From positions 1 to 31,544 of the IMG/VR virus record IMGVR_UViG_3300046718_000137: a DNA stretch of 31,544 bases. The stretch is one strand, 5' to 3'. Numbering within the stretch: position 1 is the first letter of the stretch; each line of letters starts with the position of its first letter. This document shows positions 7,115-15,832 of the stretch, piece after piece. The DNA comes from a virus. The position numbers and the translations under genes were made by a program. Below the pieces are notes generated by a model, which was given only the letters and a program-made list of their open reading frames with translations, ran no database searches and was not told the DNA's origin.

Positions 7115-9300
7115 CAGTATTTCCCGTCTGGCGCTGCGCGATACCGCATGCCGCCGAGGCGCCAGAACGATCCGCGATCATTGCTCCCAAGGGTCACCTG
7201 CATCAAGCGCCCGCGAAGGCGCGGCGTGACGTAAGTCGATCCCACCGTGAAGGAAAAACTGTTCGTCATCAGCGGGTCTTGAGCGGGAAAATCCTTGGCC
7301 GTGAACGTCAGATCGACCGTCGCATTCTTGGTGACGCCATAGGCGCCCCACTTCATGTCGGGCCAGATCTCATCGACGAAAATCTTGCTGTCGCCTTCCG
7401 CCATCGCAAAATAGCCGGTCGCAAACCACGAGTGCATTGGCTGACCGTCGGCGTCGGGCGTCCGCTCATGCTGGAACAGGCGGATCTGACCATCCTCCGG
7501 GCTGACGCCCGCGCCCATCGGAGAGCCGAGGACGCTTTGGTTGACCCATGCCGAGCGGGCAATCGTGCCGTAGTCCCAGGCGTTCAGCACGTAGTTGAAC
7601 TTGACGTAGGAATCGTTCTCGTGATTTGGGGAATTGACCGAGGTGAAGAACCAGGAGATCTCATTGAACATCGAATTGGGCGCGACCCGGACGTTGTCAT
7701 AATAACGGCGGTCGATGCTCTGAAAGACGATGTCCCAGACGGGGCACGGGACTGGTTGAACGCCGGCCCCCGACAGCATGAAGAACTGGCGGTGGCTGAT
7801 CCAGTAGACCACGCCATTGACCGCCCCCGCCCCCTTCTGCGCAAGCATGCCGCAGCCAGTGCCGAGTTCATTGAAGCTGTAGATGTAGGGCTGGCCGATA
7901 TACTGCATCGACCAGACGCCGATATCGGTCCAGAGGATGCCTTGCTGCGCGGCCTGGAGGGCGCCGACGATCTTGGAGCCTTTCGGGATGCGGTAAGATC
8001 CGGCCTGGTTGGTGATCGTCGCCGCCCAAACGGTGTAATCGTTGACGTCGCACCAGCGGACGAGCAGCGGGTCTGGGATGCCGGTGAAGCTGGAACCCCA
8101 AGTGATAATCTGGCGCTGCGGCATGCCGACGAAAAAGCCATCATTGCAAGGCGGCGCCTCCGCGATCACCGCGAGCACCTTGGCGCCTGTCTCATCCTCC
8201 CACTGGTAGATGCCAGACACCGGAATGCCATCGACGACGGCGTTCCTGGGGCTGGCGAGCAGGATGCTGCCCCAGTTGTCGAAGTTCCAATCCGTGGCCG
8301 AGGCCGGCGTTCCTGGCGCTGTCGGCGCGCCGCCACTGTTTCGGCCATAGCCGCCGTCTCCAGCCGTGCCGCCGTAAATGCCGGCGCCGTAGCCGCTGAT
8401 GATGTTGCTGGGGGCGCCGCCGATATTATAAATCAGGCGGAAGTTGCCGCCGTTCGGATAGGCCGACGCGCCTGACGTCGCGATCTCGTTCGCCAGGATG
8501 ACGAAGTGATCCACGTCGGTGATCCGCTGGATCTCGTACTCGCGCGGCGCGAGCGTGATGTTGGCGACGGCGGTGGCGATCAGCAGCGGGAAGACATCAC
8601 CAACCACGTAGCCGTGTTTCGGCAGCGTGACAGTAATTTCATAACTGTTGGTCGCCGTGGTGAAGAGCGGCGGAACAGCGGTTGTCGAACCCGCAGTCGT
8701 AGATGCCGCCTGCGGCGCGCCGAGCACCGTGCGCGCGACGATCTGATAGCTGGTGAAAGACGTCGTCGCGTAGACCGCATATTGCCCGAACAGGACAAGG
8801 CCGCCGACGGCGACATGGGTGGCGAAATAGACCGAATCCGTGGTGTGGATCTGGTCGAGCGATGGATCGGTTATGGAGACGAACGGACTGCCGGCCACGG
8901 TCGAAACCAGGATCGTAGTGTTCGGAGCGTCCGTATTCCTGAACAGCGGCGTGAGAGGCAGGGCGCCGCTGGGCGTCGCTGTCGAGAAACCCGTGGGCAG
9001 ACCGGTGATCGGATTAAGCTCATCCTGCGCCCGCAAAAGCTCGACGCCGCCCAGGCCAGCCATCCCGACAGCCACGAACTTGTCGATGTCGATTTCCTGC
9101 CACACGAAGAGATGGCGCACGGCGTAATCGAAAACGCCGGTGTAGAAGCGCGTCCAGCCGCCCAGCTTCTCGACCAGGCCCAAGCCGGCTGGATCTTGCC
9201 TGAAGCGGATTTTGTCGCATTCCGAAATGCCGGCCATGTTCAGGACAGGCGTCTCGTTGGTGTTGACGCCGGGCTGGACTTTGAGAACCTGGTGCGGCAT
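7114..9300 (-). CDS. Tail nozzle / DNA-stabilisation protein (P22 gp10-like)
   Basis: The gene encodes 728 residues, starting at ATG 9300 (MPHQVLKVQPGVNTNET). Both the length and the pattern fit the podovirus nozzle family that closes the tail after packaging (P22 gp10, SU10-type nozzle). It opens with the typical 'PG...NMAGISECDKIRFRQ' region. Repeated aromatic-rich blade-like segments follow, including GSILLASPRN, WCDVNDYTVW, GILWTDIGVWSMQYIG and VVYWISHRQFFMLSG. Aromatic-Gly-Asp patterns near the end (FFTSVNS, NAWDYGTIARSAWV) continue the propeller-like layout. It follows the adaptor-like gene, consistent with the order in which the tail is stacked. The exact homologue is inferred from family memory. 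Confidence 0.85.
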   Translation of the reverse strand: MPHQVLKVQPGVNTNETPVLNMAGISECDKIRFRQDPAGLGLVEKLGGWTRFYTGVFDYAVRHLFVWQEIDIDKFVAVGMAGLGGVELLRAQDELNPITGLPTGFSTATPSGALPLTPLFRNTDAPNTTILVSTVAGSPFVSITDPSLDQIHTTDSVYFATHVAVGGLVLFGQYAVYATTSFTSYQIVARTVLGAPQAASTTAGSTTAVPPLFTTATNSYEITVTLPKHGYVVGDVFPLLIATAVANITLAPREYEIQRITDVDHFVILANEIATSGASAYPNGGNFRLIYNIGGAPSNIISGYGAGIYGGTAGDGGYGRNSGGAPTAPGTPASATDWNFDNWGSILLASPRNAVVDGIPVSGIYQWEDETGAKVLAVIAEAPPCNDGFFVGMPQRQIITWGSSFTGIPDPLLVRWCDVNDYTVWAATITNQAGSYRIPKGSKIVGALQAAQQGILWTDIGVWSMQYIGQPYIYSFNELGTGCGMLAQKGAGAVNGVVYWISHRQFFMLSGAGVQPVPCPVWDIVFQSIDRRYYDNVRVAPNSMFNEISWFFTSVNSPNHENDSYVKFNYVLNAWDYGTIARSAWVNQSVLGSPMGAGVSPEDGQIRLFQHERTPDADGQPMHSWFATGYFAMAEGDSKIFVDEIWPDMKWGAYGVTKNATVDLTFTAKDFPAQDPLMTNSFSFTVGSTYVTPRLRGRLMQVTLGSNDRGSFWRLGGMRYRAAPDGKY

Positions 9301-9303
9301 GGG

Positions 9304-10080
9304 TCAGCCCTTCATATTCGCCGGCGACGGCGCATCGCTCGACCCTGGCACCATCAAGAAGCGGCGCCGCATTTCCTCCACCATCGCGCCCTTCAGCAGG
9401 GTCTGGTATTGCGTCTCGTAATTGATCGGCATCTGCGGATCGGAGCCTGCCGAGCTAAAGTTGCGCTGGTACGCGCTCAAAAACACCATGCTCGCCATCA
9501 GCAAAAGATCAGGCATCTGGCTCGAAATGAAGGTTGTTCCGCTGTTAGGCTCAGAGTTCTTTTTCATGTACAGCGAGGGCATGCGCGCGGTGCCTGTGAC
9601 ATAAGCCTTATACGGCTGATCTGGCTTCGGCATAATGGAGTAAATGTGATATGTGGCGCCCGCCGGATTTAACTCGCCGCCGACAGGCGTGAAATATTTC
9701 GGGACGGCGGTATAGTCGGGATCAATGTAAACGGTTTGCCAAAACTCTTTCGACACCGGCGTCAATGCGGAGAAAACAGTGGTGTCGGTCACCCCCGCGA
9801 GAGTGATGTTTTGGACGGTGACGAGATCATCGAAGGGGATGTCCAATTCCCAGGAGCCATCCGCCAGCGCGTAGGAGCGCATTTTCTGCGACGCCAGGTG
9901 ATTAAGGTCGCGCTGGATGCGAAGCTCCGCGTAATTCAGCATCTGTGGGACGACGCCATCGAGATTCGGCTCGGTGAAATGCATCACGCCACCGCTGTCT
10001 CCCTGCGTCGGGACGACAGCAAGGGTCGCGATGGCAGAGACGTAGCTGTTATAGGTGAGCGGTTCGCTGATCCCCGTCAT
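9304..10080 (-). CDS. Adaptor-like head-tail connector (SU10-adaptor type)
   Basis: The gene encodes 258 residues. Its ATG at 10080 overlaps the TGA of the candidate holin gene as ATGA. The motif VPQMLNYAELRIQRDLN near residues 43-59 is characteristic of phage adaptor proteins that ring the portal base, as I recall them (SU10-type). It is followed by strand pairs such as SWELDIPFDDLVTVQNI and YHIYSIMPKPDQPYKAY. A helical C-terminal half (LLLMASMVFLSAYQRNF) ends with YETQYQTLLKGAMVEEMRRR. It lies immediately upstream of the nozzle gene, as expected for stacked tail parts. A second, different adaptor-like gene lies near 19 kb, so which one contacts the portal is unclear. Confidence 0.75.
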   Translation of the reverse strand: MTGISEPLTYNSYVSAIATLAVVPTQGDSGGVMHFTEPNLDGVVPQMLNYAELRIQRDLNHLASQKMRSYALADGSWELDIPFDDLVTVQNITLAGVTDTTVFSALTPVSKEFWQTVYIDPDYTAVPKYFTPVGGELNPAGATYHIYSIMPKPDQPYKAYVTGTARMPSLYMKKNSEPNSGTTFISSQMPDLLLMASMVFLSAYQRNFSSAGSDPQMPINYETQYQTLLKGAMVEEMRRRFLMVPGSSDAPSPANMKG

Positions 10081-10301
10081 GACGGCGGTCCCTTTTTAAC
10101 GGCAGCATCATCAATAGCATTGCTCGCCTTCAAGATGAATGGCAATGCGACCGCCCAAATACTGAGCGCGGCGAACAGCACCTTCTGGATCTGCACGATA
10201 TGTTCAGGCGTGACGAGAACCCCCGGCCACTCGATGGAGCCGTTGGCTGCGGCAGTCAGGACGGCGACGATGACCGATCCATTAAACACTGCTTTCCGCA
10301 T
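10077..10301 (-). CDS. Small two-helix membrane protein, candidate holin
   Basis: The gene encodes 74 residues, starting at ATG 10301 behind AGAGG. It overlaps the 3' end of the endolysin gene by 20 nt. Two hydrophobic segments are visible: residues about 5-20 (VFNGSVIVAVLTAAAN) and about 40-58 (KVLFAALSIWAVALPFIL). They are joined by a short polar loop with TPEHIVQIQ. The tail is charged (DDAAVKKG). Holins form the membrane lesion that releases or activates endolysin; two-helix proteins of this size next to an endolysin are common candidates. The call rests on position and topology only. Confidence 0.6.
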   Translation of the reverse strand: MRKAVFNGSVIVAVLTAAANGSIEWPGVLVTPEHIVQIQKVLFAALSIWAVALPFILKASNAIDDAAVKKGPPS

Positions 10302-10887
10302 CTCGAATCGCCTCTTTGAACACCCAATAATAGCCCTCGATGGTCGAGGCCTTGTCGAGGCCGTTGATGATCTTGCGGGCGTTGTAGGGATCTTCCTCGC
10401 CCTCTTCGGCGCTGAAGAAGTCGGGCAGGCCGACGCCGGTAAACCAGCCGTCGATCATGCCTTCGAACAGGATCACCGCCGACGTCTCTTCCTCGAGCAT
10501 GCGGTGCGGGTATTTGACCATCGGCACATTGCGGTCGAATTTTTCCTTGAAGACAGCCTCGCCCTTTTCGTAGTTTTCGAACCACGTCAACTGGACGTGG
10601 CCGCGCCCGTAATAGGACTGGCCGTAGGGGCCGTCCGGGTCGGCGTAGCTGTGGCCCTCGCCCTTGCCATACTCCTCGATGGGCTGCATGGTCTGCGCGC
10701 TCTCGTGGTACACGGTCGCCAGCCCGTAGGACAGCCACATCTTGCCGTCGCGCGGGTTGGCGGCGGCATAGTCGGCTTCCCAGATGTTGAGCAGATTGTT
10801 CATGCCGTCCACCTGAGACTGCGCCATCCCGCCGCTGAACAGTTCGTCGCGGACGGCGTCGAAGAAAAACTCTCTGTCGATTGTCAT
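10282..10887 (-). CDS. Endolysin, GH19 chitinase-like
   Basis: The gene encodes 201 residues from ATG 10887 (MTIDREFFF), behind a GGAGG site. The start overlaps the TGA of the large fibre gene as ATGA, so an upstream in-frame start inside the fibre gene is rejected. The pattern is that of GH19-type phage endolysins, which cleave peptidoglycan glycan strands. It has LSYGLATVYHESAQTMQPI with candidate acid E62, an EEYGKGEG motif with E71/E72, and YYGRGHVQLTWFENY at about 92-106. No signal peptide is visible, so it would need the adjacent candidate holin to reach the wall. Unusually, the lysis pair sits between fibre and tail-connector genes. Confidence 0.85.
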   Translation of the reverse strand: MTIDREFFFDAVRDELFSGGMAQSQVDGMNNLLNIWEADYAAANPRDGKMWLSYGLATVYHESAQTMQPIEEYGKGEGHSYADPDGPYGQSYYGRGHVQLTWFENYEKGEAVFKEKFDRNVPMVKYPHRMLEEETSAVILFEGMIDGWFTGVGLPDFFSAEEGEEDPYNARKIINGLDKASTIEGYYWVFKEAIRDAESSV

Positions 10888-13800
10888 GGCCTTGCCTCCA
10901 GCGCCTCGATGCGCGCCATTGCCTCTTGCAGCGCCTTGGTCAGCGTCGCGATCACCGTCCACGGGTTGGGCGCCTGCACCAGACCGGCTTCATCTTTGAC
11001 GCCGGTCGCCGCGCTCTGGATCAGCGTCTCTTGAAGCTCGTGCGCGACGAAGCCCCAGTTCTCTACGCCATCGTCCCTGAACAGTGGATCGGGCGCATCG
11101 CCATTTTCTTTCGGCGCCTCCCATTCTGGCGTCCAATCCTTATGGAAATAGCTGATCGGCTTCAGCGCCTTGACGCGGTCCCACATCGACGGCAGCGGCG
11201 CAATGTCCCGCTTGATGCGGTAGTCGGAAGACCACGCGATCCAGCCCAGATTGGTGGCGTCCACAGAGCCGTAGAGATGGTTGTCGGTGTTCCAGAAGTA
11301 GCTGAACACGTTTGCGCCCAGCGCGCCGCCGGGAGCGCCAAGGCGGCACCGAAAACCATTCGTAGCGTCAATAATCCCGTTGGACGTAACAAGAGCCGTA
11401 GCGAGGGTTATCGCGCTCAAGTTGACTTGCCCAGAATAGCCAGCGTCCAACCCGCGTATGGTAAGGTTTCTGAACTGCCCGCCATTGCCAGAAGCGTCGC
11501 ATTGATTGATGTACCCGTTAGCGCCGCTAGTTTGTACGGTCATCTGACCGCCAGAAGCATAAATACCGCTGCCTATTATGCTTCCGCTAGTGTATATTTG
11601 ACCTGATGTAGATATTGCGCCGCCAAATGTAGTTCCAGCAGCGCCGCCATCGATATTAACAGCGCCGTTGGACAGGTTCCACGAGAACGGACGGGCAGTG
11701 CTGAACGCCCCATACTGGTCGCTCACCGCAGTCTGCAAGAGGTAGCAGCTTGCGCCATCATTGCGTATGCCAGCGCCATAGTTGCCGCCAACAAGGCGAA
11801 GCTGACCTAGATTGTCGAAGCTTTGTACGACTACGGCTTTAGAAAAAGTGGCAATCCCAGATGAACGAAGTATGGAGAACGGATAGTCTATGCCTGCACC
11901 AGCATCATTGAACCTTGCTATGCCAAAATTAGATCCGGCATTGCTGCCACTCTCTGCGGTGGTGTCTCCAATATCAATTTCCCATCTAGGCAAAGCATTG
12001 TTTTGACCAACAATATTGCATGCTTTTGTCGATCCAGCCTTGTTGAGCACAACCTGACTGTGACCAAAAGGCGCAGGGGATGCTGTGGTAGGAGTGGCTC
12101 CGTTGCCGTTCAACCGGAGGTAACCAGAGGCGCGCTCAATAAGAAACGGACTGCCTACGTACGCGCCTGCATCGGAAAAAGTGGATATTGTGAAATTTGA
12201 CCCGGCATTGGCAGTGCCTTCAGCGGTCTGATCGCCCAGCGACACCTGCCAGCGAGCGACGCCAGCCTTAGTGCCAGTTACAACAGCGCCCACGCCGCTG
12301 GCCGCTTTATTGAGCGAAATCTGCGGCCACACGCCCGCTGTTGCAGTGAGGTTTAGCACACCGCTAGAGTTGGTCTGGTTCAGCGTCACCGCGCCAGTTG
12401 CACGGTTAATAGTTAGCGGGTTGTCGATAAACGCGCCCGTGTTGTCAAATCTGGCGAGGCCAAAATCAGAACCGACGTTGCCTGTGGCTTCAGCCCCAGA
12501 ATCGCCAAAATTCATGCCCCAACGAGTCGAGCCAGCCATCTGGCCGTACACAGTTGAAGCTCGACCAGATGCGGGCTTGTTGAGGTATAAAGCGGCATCG
12601 GTAGCGGCTAAGGCATTTACCGTGTAACTCGCAGCAGCAACCCCCTGCGAAAACGTGGCGATGCCAGAAGCGCGATTGATAGCAAACGGCGCGTCGATAA
12701 GAACCCCAGCATCAGTGTATCTTTGCAGACCATAATTTGATCCAGCATTGCTGCCACTTTCGGCTGATGCATCTCCAAGCATTTCCTGCCATCTGGGGCT
12801 ACCCGCCATCGAGCCGACGATGCGAGACGTGCCACCTGACGCGCTTTTACTCAGAACAACCGCTGGGTTTACACCATTGGTGTAAGAAACTTCAGTCGCC
12901 GCCACATTGCCGAAAATGGTCAGGTTTTTACCGCTGTCGAAATAGGCATGTTCAGTGACGCCATTACCGAAAGCTATTGGCTTGGAGCTTCCGCTGTTAA
13001 ATTCGATATAGCCCATCTTGGTGCTGTCTACCTGACGGTAGATCTGCCAAGCGGCGGTGCTCCAATCCGATCCCGCCGACTTGCGCTGGATTTCAGTGCG
13101 CAGCGACTCGCCATTGGTGTCGGTTGAACCCGGCGAGAAGACGATCTGCGAGTTGCCCGCGACACTGCCGAGCGCCGTGCCGTTGATGACCACCGAGCCT
13201 GCCAAGGTGGGGCTGGTCGTGCCGACTGGATTGCCGGTGCCGTTGAGCGTCAAGCCGCCGAGGACGCCGCCATTGTTGTACTGGATCTGGCCGTTGGTGC
13301 CGCCAGCCGCCGCCGCGCCAGCCGCAACCGGCCCCCACGTCGAGCCGTTCCAGCCCATCAGGTTGCCGGTGGCAGGCGCGGTGGCGGCGAGCGGCCTGCC
13401 CTGAAGCTGGACGACCGTCATCGGGATGCTGGTGGTGCCAGATCCGGTGGCGTCGCCCGTATGGGTGATGGTCTGATTGCCGGTCAGATAAGCCTGCGCC
13501 TTGACAAAGGCGGTAGTCGCCAACGTCGTGTTGTTGGTGGCCGTCGCCTGCGTCACGCCAATGGTGCCAGTCGGCAACGATGGCGTCCCGGTGAACACCT
13601 GAGAATTGACCAGCGCATAGGGGTTCAGCAGCGTGGTGAAGCCGGCGCCCGACACCGTGCCGGTCGCGGACAAATTGGTAAAGGCGCCCGTGCTGGGCGT
13701 GGTCGCGCCCACTGCCGTGTTATCGACATGGCCGAGCGTCGCCGGGTTGATGGTGACCGTGCCGGTGCCGGTCGGTGAAAACGTGACGTTGGCGCTGGCT

Positions 13801-15128
13801 GGCGAGGCCGTCAGCGAGCCTGTAAACGTCGCCGCGCCATTGGCGCTCAAAGTGGTGAAGGCGCCCGTGCTGGGCGTCGTGGGGCCAATCGGGGTGCTGT
13901 TGATCGACGTCGCGGACAGCGTGGTAAACTTGCCGGTGCTGGGCGTCGTCGCGCCCACCGCCGTATTGTCGATGGAGCCAGCCGTCGCCGGGTTGATGAT
14001 GACCGTGCCGGTGCCGGTGGGCGACAGAGTGACATTGGCGCTGGCTGGCGAGGCCGTCAGCGAGGATGTGAAGGTCGCCGCGCCGTTGGCCGCCAGCGTG
14101 GTGAAAGCGCCGCTGCTGCGCGTCGTCGCGCCAATCGCCGTGTTGTTGATGGCGCCGCCCGTGATCGCGACACTGTTGGCGTTCTGCGCCGCCATCGTGC
14201 CGAGGCCCAAGGCGGTGGTCGCCGCCCCGACGAAAGCCGTGGTCGCCAATTTGGTCGAGCTATCGCCAGGCGCCTGCGTCACGCCAATCGTGCCGGTCGG
14301 CAGCGAGGGCGTCCCCGTGAACACCTGAGAATTGATCAGGGCGTAAGGCCCCAGGGAAGCTGTGACTTGCGCCGCCGTCTGATAGCCGGCTGGGTTCGAC
14401 GCCGCATAGCGCGAAGTATCGGAAGGGTGGACGTGATCGGCGCGCGCCCACGTCGTCCCTACGCCAATCGCCACCGTCCCGTCCATCGAGGGATTGGTCG
14501 AGGAAGCAACAGGAACATTCGCCGTCAGCGCATAGGGCGCGAGCAGCGCGGTGAACCCCGCTCCGGACACCGTCCCCGACGCCGACAGATTAGTGAAGGC
14601 GCCGGTGCTAGGCGTGGTGGCCCCGACGGTCGTCCCGTTGATGGCGCCGCCGGTGATCGCCACACTATTGGCGTTCTGGGTGGACATCGTGCCGAGCGCG
14701 GACGCCACCTGGTAACCCTGGGCCTTAACGAAGGCGGTGGTCGCCAGCTTAGTCGAACTATCCGCCGCCGCCTGCGTGACGCCCGTGGCGCCTGTCGGCA
14801 TCGAGGGCGTCCCCGTGAACGCCTGGCTGTCGATCAGGGCATAAGGCCCCAGCGCAGCCGCCGTCACATAATTCGCCGGATTCGACGCCGCATAGCGCGA
14901 GGTGTCGGTCGGGTGGATGTGATCGCCGCGCGAATAGGTCACCTCGACGCCCGCCGAGGCCCCGCCGTCCATCCCTGGCAGGGTGTCAGATGCTGTCGGA
15001 ACTTGCGCGTCAGTGACAATTTGCGCAATCGTAGCGCGCACCGAGACGCCAGCCTGCACAAGCTCCAATTGCTCTGTGCCAGTCAGGGCGCCGGCGGCGG
15101 GCAGGTTCGGGATCTGGACATTGCTCAC
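10884..15128 (-). CDS. Large tail fibre with repeats and C-terminal S74 chaperone
   Basis: The gene encodes 1,414 residues from GTG 15128 behind a GAGGAG site, overlapping the previous stop as GTGA. The first 35 residues (VSNVQIPNLPAAGALTG) match the N-terminal modules of the two preceding fibres, probably the virion-attachment part. Residues about 50-640 hold tail-fibre repeats: HPTDTSRYAASNP/HPSDTSRYAASNP, STKLATTAFV and VGATTPSTGAFT units. Residues about 680-1140 contain four copies of a shaft module recognisable by 'RW...GD..AE..NAGS' followed by DAGA. The end, from S1301 (SDYRIKRDI) with GFVAHELQ, is an S74 intramolecular chaperone that assists trimer folding and normally cuts itself off before the serine. 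This is the likely receptor-binding fibre. Confidence 0.9.
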   Translation of the reverse strand: MSNVQIPNLPAAGALTGTEQLELVQAGVSVRATIAQIVTDAQVPTASDTLPGMDGGASAGVEVTYSRGDHIHPTDTSRYAASNPANYVTAAALGPYALIDSQAFTGTPSMPTGATGVTQAAADSSTKLATTAFVKAQGYQVASALGTMSTQNANSVAITGGAINGTTVGATTPSTGAFTNLSASGTVSGAGFTALLAPYALTANVPVASSTNPSMDGTVAIGVGTTWARADHVHPSDTSRYAASNPAGYQTAAQVTASLGPYALINSQVFTGTPSLPTGTIGVTQAPGDSSTKLATTAFVGAATTALGLGTMAAQNANSVAITGGAINNTAIGATTRSSGAFTTLAANGAATFTSSLTASPASANVTLSPTGTGTVIINPATAGSIDNTAVGATTPSTGKFTTLSATSINSTPIGPTTPSTGAFTTLSANGAATFTGSLTASPASANVTFSPTGTGTVTINPATLGHVDNTAVGATTPSTGAFTNLSATGTVSGAGFTTLLNPYALVNSQVFTGTPSLPTGTIGVTQATATNNTTLATTAFVKAQAYLTGNQTITHTGDATGSGTTSIPMTVVQLQGRPLAATAPATGNLMGWNGSTWGPVAAGAAAAGGTNGQIQYNNGGVLGGLTLNGTGNPVGTTSPTLAGSVVINGTALGSVAGNSQIVFSPGSTDTNGESLRTEIQRKSAGSDWSTAAWQIYRQVDSTKMGYIEFNSGSSKPIAFGNGVTEHAYFDSGKNLTIFGNVAATEVSYTNGVNPAVVLSKSASGGTSRIVGSMAGSPRWQEMLGDASAESGSNAGSNYGLQRYTDAGVLIDAPFAINRASGIATFSQGVAAASYTVNALAATDAALYLNKPASGRASTVYGQMAGSTRWGMNFGDSGAEATGNVGSDFGLARFDNTGAFIDNPLTINRATGAVTLNQTNSSGVLNLTATAGVWPQISLNKAASGVGAVVTGTKAGVARWQVSLGDQTAEGTANAGSNFTISTFSDAGAYVGSPFLIERASGYLRLNGNGATPTTASPAPFGHSQVVLNKAGSTKACNIVGQNNALPRWEIDIGDTTAESGSNAGSNFGIARFNDAGAGIDYPFSILRSSGIATFSKAVVVQSFDNLGQLRLVGGNYGAGIRNDGASCYLLQTAVSDQYGAFSTARPFSWNLSNGAVNIDGGAAGTTFGGAISTSGQIYTSGSIIGSGIYASGGQMTVQTSGANGYINQCDASGNGGQFRNLTIRGLDAGYSGQVNLSAITLATALVTSNGIIDATNGFRCRLGAPGGALGANVFSYFWNTDNHLYGSVDATNLGWIAWSSDYRIKRDIAPLPSMWDRVKALKPISYFHKDWTPEWEAPKENGDAPDPLFRDDGVENWGFVAHELQETLIQSAATGVKDEAGLVQAPNPWTVIATLTKALQEAMARIEALEARP
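10908..10972 (-). repeat. 65-bp direct repeat, copy 1 (end of large fibre gene)
   Basis: These 65 bp encode the shared end NPWTV...LTKALQEAMARIE of the S74 domain. They match 15871-15935 at 61 of 65 positions by direct alignment, in the same orientation, about 5 kb apart. Confidence 0.85.
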
Positions 15129-15832
15129 GCCTGGATCTCCTCGATGACGAGGCAACTCTGAACCAGTCGGCCCACGTTGACAATGCAATCGACGCCGACG
15201 TCTGACGGGCCGATACAGAAGGAGAACATCTGCGGCGTCAGAACAGTCGGGATGCACTCATAGTCGAACAGCAGCGGCGAATCGGCAAAGGCGCGCGCGA
15301 CGCTCACCGCCTTCTCGCCGTTCACGAACATGCCGCCGTTGATCGCGCAATCGTGGGCGGCGCCCACACACCAGACCTTGGCCCGCAGCCGCAGCCGGTT
15401 GCCGAGCGCCGACACGGCGGGCGCGAGCATCAGTTGCGGGTAGAAGTTCTTCTTCTGGAAGTCGGCCCCCAGAATGTAGCGTTCCTTGAACAAGTGCGTA
15501 TTGTTGTCGTAGACGGACCACGAGCGGATGACAGCGCCAGACATCGGCGTGAAGGTCGGCCCGAACGGGCCAGGCTCACCCTGCCCTCCCCGTGGCCCCG
15601 GCGGGCCAGGCGGACCATCAGGCCCCGGCGGACCAGGCGGACCCGCGCCTCCCGGCGGCCCCTCCTTGCCATCCAGCACGAGGACGCCATTGGGGATCTC
15701 GCCCTCCAGCAGCCGCTTGCTGAAGTGCTTCACCGTGGCGCGATGGAGAGTGCCGCCCTGGACGACCTCGATATACTCCTCGCCTGAAAGGCCAATGGCG
15801 ACAGGAAGGTTGAGGATGTCTGCGGCGCTCAT
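15125..15832 (-). CDS. Short collagen-like fibre or collar protein
   Basis: The gene encodes 235 residues from ATG 15832 behind GGAGGGGG, overlapping the stop of the upstream fibre as ATGA. Residues 1-35 (SAADILNLPVAIGLSGEE) repeat the module found at the start of both neighbouring fibres. Residues 58-92 are a Gly-X-Y collagen-like rod. The remaining 140 residues are an unrecognised globular domain with FKERYILGADF, RLRLRAKVWCVGAAHDC and several cysteines. There is no S74 domain. It probably forms a trimeric short fibre or a branching piece between the two long fibres. Its three-part design (anchor, collagen rod, globular tip) is visible in the sequence; its target is not. Confidence 0.82.
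   Translation of the reverse strand: MSAADILNLPVAIGLSGEEYIEVVQGGTLHRATVKHFSKRLLEGEIPNGVLVLDGKEGPPGGAGPPGPPGPDGPPGPPGPRGGQGEPGPFGPTFTPMSGAVIRSWSVYDNNTHLFKERYILGADFQKKNFYPQLMLAPAVSALGNRLRLRAKVWCVGAAHDCAINGGMFVNGEKAVSVARAFADSPLLFDYECIPTVLTPQMFSFCIGPSDVGVDCIVNVGRLVQSCLVIEEIQA

Noticed and set aside
10888-10962. Upstream extension of the endolysin to 10962
   Set aside because: It lies within the S74 end of the fibre gene; ATG 10887 is coupled as ATGA with a GGAGG site.
7279-11034. Plus-strand frames of 388-432 codons opposite nozzle, adaptor and endolysin genes
   Set aside because: They are antisense shadows of well supported genes; they have no ribosome sites in a consistent arrangement and no recognisable motifs.
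15129-15257. Upstream extension of the large fibre gene to 15257
   Set aside because: It would overlap the preceding gene by 133 nt and adds Arg/Cys-rich sequence; the GTG at 15128 has a GAGGAG site and begins the shared anchor module.
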